This document shows positions 1 to 5,044 of a stretch of DNA of 5,341 nucleotides, piece after piece; position 1 is the stretch's first letter; each line of letters begins with the position of its first letter. The notes beneath the pieces are model-generated. The model was given only the letters and a program-made list of their open reading frames with translations. It ran no database searches and was not told where the DNA came from. Source of the stretch: Candidatus Krumholzibacteriia bacterium. GTDB lineage: Bacteria > Krumholzibacteriota > Krumholzibacteriia > Krumholzibacteriales > Krumholzibacteriaceae. Position numbers and translations under genes: made by a program. The stretch is from positions 2,241-7,581 of the forward strand of contig JAQVGR010000066.1 of assembly GCA_028696635.1 (NCBI GenBank), written 5' to 3'.

Positions 1-689
1 GCCGGCACGAGGAATACGCGCTCGGGACCATCCCGGCCGGCAGTGTCTTCACCGCGTTCGGCGCCGGCGGGCCGAATCCCCGAACGCTGGAAATCGGAGA
101 CGATGAAGATCTCCGCCGCGCCTCTCCTGCCGCCCCGGGCGTGGCGGCGCGCCATCGCCAGGGCGGCGCGCAGGTCGGTGCCGCCCCACCCCGGCCGGAC
201 CCCTTCGAGGGCCCGCTCAGCCCCCTCCCTCCCGGCTCGCTCGGCCGAGTAGACGACGCGCCCGGCCTCGTCGAAGAGGATGATCGCCGCCTCGTCGGAA
301 GGCTCCAGACCGCCGACGATATCGACCGCCGCAGCGCGCGCCCTGTCGAAGACGGGCCCGCCCGTCTCGAGCGCCCCCATGCTGTAGCTCGCGTCAAGAA
401 GCACCACGACGGTGCGGGGGGAGCCCGCCGGTATGGCCGCCGCCAGGCGCCCCTCGACGACCGGCCGGGCGAAGGCGAGCACGACCAGCGCGATCGCCGC
501 GGTCCGCATGGCGAGCAGCGCCAGCCGGCGAAGCGACACCCGGCGCATGCTCCGCCGGTCCGAGCGGCGCAGGAACCGCAGCGAGCTGAACGGCAGATCG
601 GGGGCGCGGCGCCTGCTGAGCAGGTGTATCAGCAGCGGCACGGCGGCGGCGGCGAGGGCGAAGAGGAATCCCGGATTGATCAGATTCAT
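1..689 (-). CDS. BatA-like membrane protein with VWA domain, C-terminus cut off by window edge
   Basis: This is a 229-codon open frame starting MNLINPGFLF and running off the left edge without a stop. The start is supported by GGAAGGA at 694-700, four bases before the ATG. Residues 5-24 form a first hydrophobic helix followed by SRRRAPDLPFSSLRFLRR, typical of the BatA/aerotolerance N-terminal domain. A second helix spans about 54-76 and ends in the family-typical LAFARP. A von Willebrand A domain follows, with a complete-looking MIDAS metal site: D99-x-S101-x-S103 (DASYSMG), T171 (GGTDLRAAL) and D199 (VSDFQ). The VWA domain of such proteins normally faces the periplasm and binds a protein partner through a divalent metal. 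It is the fourth gene of the minus-strand run, 26 nt after the DUF58 gene, as in Bat-type clusters. Full-length relatives carry more sequence after the VWA domain, so this is a partial gene rather than a broken one. The family assignment is firm; the client or partner is unknown. Confidence 0.9.
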   Translation of the reverse strand, partial: MNLINPGFLFALAAAAVPLLIHLLSRRRAPDLPFSSLRFLRRSDRRSMRRVSLRRLALLAMRTAAIALVVLAFARPVVEGRLAAAIPAGSPRTVVVLLDASYSMGALETGGPVFDRARAAAVDIVGGLEPSDEAAIILFDEAGRVVYSAERAGREGAERALEGVRPGWGGTDLRAALAMARRHARGGRRGAAEIFIVSDFQRSGIRPAGAERGEDTAGRDGPERVFLVP

Positions 690-715
690 CGTGTCCTTCC
701 CGGCCGCGGGCGGCG

Positions 716-1621
716 CTACCGCATGCGGCTTCGCTTCTCGAGATAGGCGACGAGCGCCCTGTCGAACGGCGTGTCCGTGGCGACGAGATTGTAATCGACG
801 GCGTTTTCCGCGCATCGCTCGCCGAGCAGCCGGATCCAGTCCCGGATCCCCCGCCGGTACTCCCCGCGAACGAACCAGGGCTGCGTGCGGAGCCGCTCTC
901 CCGTCTCCCGGTCGACGAACGTCGTCTCGCCGCCGACGTCGAGGGAGAGCTCGAGCGGATCGAGCAGGTGGAATACGACGATCTCGTGCCCGCGGTGTCG
1001 GAAATGCTTCAGGGCGGCGATCACCTCTTCGGGATCGTCCATCAGATCGCTCGCCAGGACGACCAGCCCGAGCCTCGTGATTCGCTCGGCCGCCTCGTGC
1101 AGGGCGGGGCCTATCCTCGTGCGTCCGCCCGGCTCGACCGTATCGAGAGAGCGCAGGATCTGGAACAGGTGGGCGCGCGCCGACCTGTGGGGAAGCAGCT
1201 CCCCGAGGCGTTCGTCGAAGAGAGCCAGCCCGGCGGCGTCGCGCTGCTTGATCATCAAAAACGCGAGCGCGGCGCAGAGGAGCGCGCCGTAGCGGAGCTT
1301 CGTCACGCCGCCACTGGAGTAATCCATCGAGGCGCTGCGGTCGAGCAGGAGCGTGCCGCGAAGGTTCGTCTCGTCCTCGAAGATCTTCGTGTAGTACCGG
1401 TCGGTCTTGGCGAAGATCTTCCAGTCTATGTTGCGCGTCGACTCTCCTGCGTTGTACTGGCGGTACTCGGCGAACTCGACGGAAAAGCCGTGGTAGGGAG
1501 AGCGGTGCAGGCCGGCTATGAATCCCTCGACGATCAGGCGCGCCCGCAGGTCCATCCCCGCGAGGCGGCTGACCACCTCGGGATGCAGGAACTCGCTCGT
1601 GCTCGCATTGCCGCTGGACAT
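716..1621 (-). CDS. DUF58 domain protein with VWA-like fold
   Basis: A 301-residue protein beginning MSSGNASTSEFLHPEVVSRL and ending RSRMR. The frame stays open far upstream through the MoxR gene, but recognisable homology begins at this ATG. A GGGAG motif at 1629-1633 precedes it, so I chose this start over longer ones. The DUF58 signature is clear: YHGFSVEFAEYRQYNAGE (43-60) then RNIDWKIFAKT (63-73). A VWA-like core follows, with D94-x-S96-x-S98 (LLLDRSASMD), T168 (GGRTRIGPAL) and D192 (ASDLMDD), so a metal site could be intact. There is no signal peptide or convincing membrane helix, so it is probably cytoplasmic. At about 300 residues it matches the short DUF58 form that lacks N-terminal helices. 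It sits between the MoxR ATPase and the BatA-like gene. DUF58 proteins commonly accompany MoxR ATPases and are presumed adaptors; the exact biochemical role is not established. Confidence 0.93.
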   Translation of the reverse strand: MSSGNASTSEFLHPEVVSRLAGMDLRARLIVEGFIAGLHRSPYHGFSVEFAEYRQYNAGESTRNIDWKIFAKTDRYYTKIFEDETNLRGTLLLDRSASMDYSSGGVTKLRYGALLCAALAFLMIKQRDAAGLALFDERLGELLPHRSARAHLFQILRSLDTVEPGGRTRIGPALHEAAERITRLGLVVLASDLMDDPEEVIAALKHFRHRGHEIVVFHLLDPLELSLDVGGETTFVDRETGERLRTQPWFVRGEYRRGIRDWIRLLGERCAENAVDYNLVATDTPFDRALVAYLEKRSRMR

Positions 1622-1631
1622 ACGCTCGCTC

Positions 1632-1676
1632 CCGGCCGGACGCGGCCGCCCGGGCGGCGCGGCCGCGTCCGGCCGG
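1632..1676 (-). repeat. Exact 18-bp inverted repeat between MoxR and DUF58 genes
   Basis: Arms CCGGCCGGACGCGGCCGC (1632-1649) and GCGGCCGCGTCCGGCCGG (1659-1676) are perfectly complementary around a 9-base loop. The hairpin begins four bases after the MoxR stop codon and ends ten bases before the DUF58 ATG. Its last two stem bases belong to the GGGAG ribosome-binding site (1629-1633). It fills nearly the whole 59-nt gap. No T-run follows it on either strand, so it is not a classical intrinsic terminator. It may modulate DUF58 translation or protect or process the mRNA, or be a dispersed palindromic repeat of the genome. Confidence 0.85.
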
Positions 1677-1680
1677 ATCG

Positions 1681-2661
1681 TCAGGGGGCTACCGTGTCGA
1701 GAAGTCTCCGGGTCAGATCGTCGGCGCCGATCCCCTCGGCCTCGGCGCGGAAGTTCGTCACGAGGCGGTGCCGCAGGACGGGAAGAGCGACGGCGCGCAC
1801 ATCCTCGATATCGGGCGTCGTGCGCCCCAGCATGACGGCGCGCGTCTTCGCGCCGAGCACGAGGTACTGCCCCGCACGCGGACCGGCGCCCCACGAGAGG
1901 AACCTGCCAATCCCGTCCGCCCCGCGGTCCCTGCTCGCCCTCACGAGCCTGACGGCGTAGGAGAGGACCCTCTCCGACACCGGCACCGCCCGGACAAGGC
2001 TCTGTATCTCCACGATCTCGGCCGCGCCGATCGTCCGGGGCGGCATGGAGACCTGCGTCGAGGTCGTCGTGTCGACGATTCGCAGCTCCTCCTCCTCCGA
2101 CGGGTAATCGACCTTGATGTTGAACATGAAGCGGTCGAGCTGCGCCTCGGGAAGCGGATAGGTCCCTTCGAGCTCTATCGGATTCTGCGTGGCGAGCACG
2201 AAGAAGGGGCGCTCGAGGGCGTGCGTCTGGCCGCCCACGGTGACGCCGTATTCCTGCATCGCCTGCAGGAGCGCGGCCTGAGTCTTCGGCGGCGTCCGGT
2301 TGATCTCGTCGGCGAGCACGATGTTGGCGAAGACGGGGCCCGTTATGAACCGGAAAACGCGCCGCCCCGCCGCCTTGTCCTCCTCGAGCACCTCTGTCCC
2401 CATGATGTCGCTCGGCATCAGGTCCGGCGTGAACTGTATGCGCGAGAATCTCAGTCCGAGGCAGGAGGCCACCGTCGAAACCATCAGCGTCTTCGCCAGC
2501 CCCGGCACGCCGACGAGAAGGCAATGCCCTCCGGCGAACAGCGCCGTAAGCAGCTCGTCGAGGACCCGATCCTGGCCGATGATAACCGTGCCGATTCCCG
2601 CCCGCAGCCCCGCGTACGCCTCGCTGAAACGGCGCAGGATCCGTTCGTCGTCGCTGCCCAT
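1681..2661 (-). CDS. moxR: MoxR-family AAA+ ATPase
   Basis: A 326-residue cytoplasmic AAA+ ATPase, the usual length for MoxR proteins. The order of motifs is complete. Walker A is GVPGLAKT (51-58, K57). Walker B is IVLADE (114-119, D118/E119), followed by the MoxR-typical INRTPPKTQAALLQAMQE. Sensor 1 is ATQN (157-160), then PIELEGTYPLPEAQLDRF with the candidate arginine finger R177. Sensor 2 is in WGAGPRAGQ with R262. The start ATG lies 24 nt after the stop of the peptidase gene, with a G-rich GGGGGCGAG stretch as a modest ribosome-binding site. MoxR proteins form rings that use ATP to remodel or mature partner proteins, generally together with VWA-domain proteins. The next two genes, DUF58 and BatA-like, fit those partners. 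No key residue is missing. Family and likely activity are secure; the client protein is not evident. Confidence 0.96.
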   Translation of the reverse strand: MGSDDERILRRFSEAYAGLRAGIGTVIIGQDRVLDELLTALFAGGHCLLVGVPGLAKTLMVSTVASCLGLRFSRIQFTPDLMPSDIMGTEVLEEDKAAGRRVFRFITGPVFANIVLADEINRTPPKTQAALLQAMQEYGVTVGGQTHALERPFFVLATQNPIELEGTYPLPEAQLDRFMFNIKVDYPSEEEELRIVDTTTSTQVSMPPRTIGAAEIVEIQSLVRAVPVSERVLSYAVRLVRASRDRGADGIGRFLSWGAGPRAGQYLVLGAKTRAVMLGRTTPDIEDVRAVALPVLRHRLVTNFRAEAEGIGADDLTRRLLDTVAP

Positions 2662-2670
2662 CTCGCCCCC

Positions 2671-2685
2671 GCGCCGCAGCGGCGC
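2671..2685 (-). repeat. Small GC hairpin between the peptidase and MoxR genes
   Basis: GCGCCGC-T-GCGGCGC in the minus-strand transcript is an exact inverted repeat. It effectively gives a 6-bp stem with a three-base loop, starting directly after the peptidase stop codon and ending nine bases before the MoxR ATG. No U-run follows, so termination is unlikely. Confidence 0.5.
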
Positions 2686-4560
2686 CTACTTCAGATGCCG
2701 GTCGAGGAACTTTCGCACGGCCCTGTATCCCTCGATCTTGTTCTTCTTCTTGAGAAAGCCGTGTCCCTCGTCGTCGAAGACGATATACTCCGCTTCGACT
2801 CCGTTTGTGCGCGCCGCCTCGACGATCTCGTCCGCCTCGACCCTGAGCACCCGCGGGTCGTTGGCTCCCTGCAGCACCATCAGAGGCCTGACGATCCTGT
2901 CCGCGTGGAAGAGCGGCGATATCCGCATGAGGTATTCCCTGTCGGTCGCCGGATCGCCCAGCTCCCGGTACAGAGCCTTCCGGTACGACTCCCAGTACGG
3001 GGGGATGCTCTCGAGGGTCCGCACCCAGTTCGAGATCCCGAACATATCGACGCCGGCGGCGAACTCCTCCGGCGCGAATGCGAGCGCCGCGAGGACCATG
3101 TAGCCGCCGTAGCTCGCGCCGAGGATCGCCACGCGGTCCGGATCGACCTTCCCCGTCGAGCCGAGCCAGTTCTTTCCCTCAATGCAGTCGCGCAGGTCGT
3201 CCTCGCCGTGCCTCCGGTCGTCGAGGGAGAAGAACTCCTTGCCGTAGCCGCTGCTTCCCCTGTTGTTCACGGCGAGCACGGCGTACCCGTGGTTGACGAG
3301 GTACTGGATCACGGACGAATAGACGACCTTCGACTGACCGCCGGGACCTCCGTGCACGTAGACGACGCCGGGGACCGGGTCGTCCTGTCCCGCTCCGTGC
3401 GGCTCGTAGTAGATCGCGGGGATCTCGATGCCGTCGAACGATGAGTACCTGACGACCTTCGCGTCGACGAGGTCGTCGGGATCGATCTCGGGGCTGAGCG
3501 TATCGGTCAGGCGACGATACGCCTTCGTATCGAAATCGTAGACGTAGATGTTGCTCGGCGAGCGGGAGCCGTTCACGACAAAGCGCATCAGCCGCTCGCT
3601 CCTCGAGATCCCGACCGAGTGGATCACCCCTTCGGGGAGAGCGGGGAGCTCGACGAGGGAGTCCGCCTTCATGTCGCGGACACGGACCTCGGTACTTCCG
3701 TCGTTGTTGATCGCCGTGACGCGGTACCTGCCGTCGTAGGAGAAATACGCGTAGCTGATGTCCCACGCGGCCTGCTCGACCGTCTCGTGCGTCGCCGCCT
3801 CGATGTCGTAGCGCCGCAGATACATGAATTCGGCGCCGCTGTCGGTGAGATAGTAGAGATGCCGGGAGTCGACGCTGAAATCCATCGGCTCGAAGTTCGC
3901 CTCTCCCTCGTGCGGGCTCACGTGCACGAGACTGCCAGTGTCCCGGTCGTAGATGAAGATGTCCGAGTCGTGCGTCGTGTGAGAGACGTGAAGCGAGAGG
4001 TACCGCATGTCGTTCGAGATCCAGCCGATGTTGTACCCCGCGTCGTTGAGGAAGATCATCTTCGGCGCGAACGTCTCTATGTCCATCAGATACACATCCA
4101 TGTACCGCGCGTCGCGCCTGTTGCTCCCGAACATGAAGGATCGTTCGTCGCGGGTCCACCCGTGAAAGACGCAGCGCGAGCCGTCGTAGGGCGTCAGGTC
4201 GGTCGCCGTGCCGTCGGTATCGTAGAGAAATATATGATAGATCTCGTTGCCGCCTTCGTCGGCGAGACAGAGGAACCGGTCGTCTCGGGGGAAATACGAG
4301 AGCGCGAATATCGAGTTGCTCTTCGACCAGGTGAGCTGCCGCATCCCGCCGTCGGCAAGCGAGATCGAATAGGCGTTGTAGATGCCAGTCTCGTCGGTGG
4401 AGACGAGGAGCCTGGTCTCGTCGTGCGAGAACGCCCCTCCATCGACCGAAACGGTGTTGAGGAACTGTTCTATCGCGTAGCGCCGGACTCCCTGTTCGGC
4501 GCATCCGGTAAGGGCCGGGATGAGCAGTATCGCCAGCAGGCGGCGGGGCGGGGGTCCCAT
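2686..4560 (-). CDS. S9-family (prolyl oligopeptidase-like) serine peptidase, predicted lipoprotein
   Basis: A 624-residue protein. I start it at MGPPPRRLLAILLIPALTGC, not at the in-frame ATG 54 bases upstream. GGAAGGAGGA (4564-4573) sits just before this codon, and this start gives a clean lipoprotein signal: basic PRR, a hydrophobic stretch, and lipobox L17-T-G-C20. It should be lipid-anchored at C20 in the cell envelope. Residues of about 30-360 have repeated WD/beta-propeller-like blades (for example YNAYSISLADGGMRQLTW and IYVYDFDTKAYRRLTD). These gate substrate access in S9 enzymes. The C-terminal alpha/beta hydrolase has HGGPGG (403-408), NRGSSGYGKEF (433-443), the nucleophile in GASYGGYM (S483), Asp D568 (GANDPRV) and His H600 (DEGHGFL), so the catalytic triad is complete. 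The architecture resembles dipeptidyl-peptidase IV or acylaminoacyl-peptidase types, which cleave short peptides. The exact specificity cannot be read from sequence. It is the first gene of the run leading into MoxR. Confidence 0.95.
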   Translation of the reverse strand: MGPPPRRLLAILLIPALTGCAEQGVRRYAIEQFLNTVSVDGGAFSHDETRLLVSTDETGIYNAYSISLADGGMRQLTWSKSNSIFALSYFPRDDRFLCLADEGGNEIYHIFLYDTDGTATDLTPYDGSRCVFHGWTRDERSFMFGSNRRDARYMDVYLMDIETFAPKMIFLNDAGYNIGWISNDMRYLSLHVSHTTHDSDIFIYDRDTGSLVHVSPHEGEANFEPMDFSVDSRHLYYLTDSGAEFMYLRRYDIEAATHETVEQAAWDISYAYFSYDGRYRVTAINNDGSTEVRVRDMKADSLVELPALPEGVIHSVGISRSERLMRFVVNGSRSPSNIYVYDFDTKAYRRLTDTLSPEIDPDDLVDAKVVRYSSFDGIEIPAIYYEPHGAGQDDPVPGVVYVHGGPGGQSKVVYSSVIQYLVNHGYAVLAVNNRGSSGYGKEFFSLDDRRHGEDDLRDCIEGKNWLGSTGKVDPDRVAILGASYGGYMVLAALAFAPEEFAAGVDMFGISNWVRTLESIPPYWESYRKALYRELGDPATDREYLMRISPLFHADRIVRPLMVLQGANDPRVLRVEADEIVEAARTNGVEAEYIVFDDEGHGFLKKKNKIEGYRAVRKFLDRHLK

Positions 4561-4563
4561 CGG

Positions 4564-4573
4564 TCCTCCTTCC
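4564..4573 (-). promoter_or_regulatory. Strong ribosome-binding site that fixes the peptidase start
   Basis: GGAAGGAGGA on the minus strand ends three bases before the ATG at 4560. It favours this codon over the in-frame ATG at 4614, whose use would also bury the lipoprotein signal 18 residues into the protein. Confidence 0.8.
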
Positions 4574-4590
4574 GGCGGGCGAACCCGCCG
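4573..4590 (-). repeat. Hairpin with UUCG loop immediately before the peptidase ribosome-binding site
   Basis: In the minus-strand transcript CGGCGGG, loop UUCG, CCCGCCG gives an exact 7-bp all-GC stem. Its last G is also the first base of the GGAAGGAGGA ribosome-binding site. There is no following U-run, so it is not an intrinsic terminator. It could protect the 5' region or tune ribosome access. Confidence 0.6.
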
Positions 4591-4653
4591 TGTTGCGCTG
4601 TCGTTGCGGCGCACCGGCAGCCCCGGACCGGCGACTCGACCGATCCGTTATCT

Positions 4654-4682
4654 GTTATACGTGAATCTGCGCGCATGTTCCA
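4654..4682 (-). promoter_or_regulatory. Weak sigma-70-type promoter candidate for the peptidase operon
   Basis: On the minus strand TATAAC (4654-4659) matches the -10 consensus at five of six positions. The hexamer 17 bases upstream, TGGAAC (4677-4682), is a poor -35. Transcription would start near 4647, leaving a leader of about 87 bases before the peptidase ATG. It is chosen mainly because it is the best -10 in the locally AT-richer stretch. Confidence 0.3.
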
Positions 4683-4704
4683 TTCTTTTTACACATCAAG
4701 CGGT

Positions 4705-4718
4705 TCCCCGCGCGGGGA
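4705..4718. repeat. 14-base GC palindrome near the peptidase promoter
   Basis: T-CCCCGC-GCGGGG-A reads the same on both strands. It lies just upstream of the candidate -35 of the peptidase operon (4677-4682), a position where a regulator could act on the leftward promoter. It has no loop, so as RNA it would form a poor hairpin. Confidence 0.35.
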
Positions 4719-4791
4719 TCATGCCGGATAAAGCACTCTCAGGATCGAGCCGGCGCAACGAGAGGGGTAGCTCACGCAACCTCGCGCGCCA

Positions 4792-4806
4792 CTGCCATAA
4801 TGGCAG
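4792..4806. promoter_or_regulatory. 15-base palindromic operator candidate
   Basis: CTGCCAT-A-ATGGCAG is an exact inverted repeat with 7-base arms about a single central base, centred at 4799. The centre is about 175 bases upstream of the predicted sigma-54 start site. That distance suits an enhancer-binding activator dimer, though it could equally be a repressor site serving either divergent gene. Only one copy is seen. The identity of the binding protein is inference. Confidence 0.5.
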
Positions 4807-4814
4807 GAATATCC

Positions 4815-4852
4815 TCCGGCGGCACGCCACCCTGGCGTTGTTGCCCGCCGGA
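4815..4852. repeat. Nested inverted repeat in the control region
   Basis: An outer pair TCCGGCGG (4815-4822) and CCGCCGGA (4845-4852) encloses an inner pair ACGCCA (4824-4829) and TGGCGT (4833-4838) around a CCC centre. Both pairs match exactly, with one unpaired base on the left side and six on the right. It could be a cruciform or a composite protein-binding site. It is upstream of the predicted hsp20 start, so it should not be part of that mRNA. Confidence 0.5.
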
Positions 4853-4853
4853 A

Positions 4854-4863
4854 GGTGCGCACC
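4854..4863. repeat. 10-base palindrome GGTGCGCACC
   Basis: A perfect palindrome directly beside the nested repeat, forming a third symmetric element within about 70 bases. In GC-rich DNA a 10-base palindrome can arise by chance, so regulatory meaning is only suggested by the clustering. Confidence 0.3.
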
Positions 4864-4910
4864 GCAGGTCGATCTCACCCCCGTCAGGGCGTTCATGTGC
4901 CTCGTAAAAC

Positions 4911-4920
4911 GTAATATTAC
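4911..4920. promoter_or_regulatory. AT-rich palindrome GTAATATTAC upstream of the sigma-54 promoter
   Basis: A perfect 10-base AT palindrome in otherwise GC-rich DNA, ending 26 bases before the -24 element. The position between the putative activator site and the promoter suits a bend or a regulator half-pair, but it does not match the IHF consensus well. TAATAT inside it resembles a -10 hexamer, yet no good -35 is present at the right spacing. Confidence 0.35.
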
Positions 4921-4946
4921 AATGTGTTGCGCGACAGAGAGACCTC

Positions 4947-4962
4947 TTGGCACGCGGGATGC
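4947..4962 (+). promoter_or_regulatory. Sigma-54 (-24/-12) promoter candidate for hsp20
   Basis: The sequence reads TTGGCACG-cggg-ATGC. Against the sigma-54 consensus TGGCACG-N4-TTGC it differs at only one base (A for the first T of TTGC). The invariant GG (4949-4950) and GC (4961-4962) are at the correct 10-base spacing. Transcription would begin near 4974, giving a leader of about 70 bases before the hsp20 ATG. A sigma-54 promoter needs an ATP-dependent enhancer-binding activator, which is not encoded in this window. Confidence 0.75.
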
Positions 4963-5031
4963 GTATACCACCTGTCGGGAGGAGCGGTTGAGGAGGAGAC
5001 ATTGCCGGAGTGAACGGGTGATTCGGATTTC

Positions 5032-5038
5032 AGGAGGT
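5032..5038 (+). promoter_or_regulatory. Strong ribosome-binding site for hsp20
   Basis: AGGAGGT is essentially a full match to the anti-Shine-Dalgarno end of 16S rRNA, spaced six bases from the ATG. It decides the start codon. No complementary pyrimidine stretch is visible in the 70-base leader, so it does not look masked by an RNA thermometer. Confidence 0.8.
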
Positions 5039-5044
5039 ACGGAC

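Larger units (their letters stand above)
4561..5044. other. Divergent intergenic control region, no gene seen
   Basis: These 484 bases separate the divergent peptidase and hsp20 starts. Open frames here lack ribosome-binding sites, recognisable protein motifs or sensible codon use, so I call no gene. The left part (about 4620-4700) is relatively AT-richer and holds the candidate promoter for the peptidase run. The middle (4792-4863) is packed with inverted repeats. A 10-base AT palindrome (4911-4920) precedes the -24/-12 promoter for hsp20. The final 70 bases are a purine-rich leader with several Shine-Dalgarno-like strings. Confidence 0.8.

Noticed and set aside
1632..1676. Intrinsic terminator between MoxR and DUF58.
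   Set aside because: The stem is long and GC-rich but no T-run follows on either strand, and the downstream gene is a typical partner of the upstream one.
716..2524. A single 602-codon minus-strand frame suggesting a MoxR-overlapping or fused DUF58 protein.
   Set aside because: The first 301 codons are a shifted-frame reading of the MoxR gene, rich in R, G and A with no family motif. DUF58 homology begins at the ATG at 1621 with its own ribosome-binding site.
1768..3444. Long plus-strand open frames (for example 558 codons) opposite MoxR and the peptidase.
   Set aside because: They are antisense shadows from GC-rich codon bias. They have no ribosome-binding site or domain, and the minus strand carries complete conserved motifs there.
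4731..4748. AAAGCACTC followed by GAG, reminiscent of a CIRCE (HrcA) operator for the heat-shock gene.
   Set aside because: Only one half-site resembles the consensus. The second arm breaks after GAG and the spacing is off, and it lies about 300 bases from the hsp20 start.
4776..4791. Possible minus-strand sigma-54 site (TGGCGCG then TTGC) toward the peptidase.
   Set aside because: The GG to GC spacing is 11 rather than 10 bases and the -24 block has a mismatch. Single-base spacing errors generally abolish sigma-54 recognition.
4974..5044. RNA thermometer (ROSE or fourU) masking the hsp20 ribosome-binding site.
   Set aside because: The leader is purine-rich and I find no UCCU-like or U-run segment able to pair with AGGAGGT.
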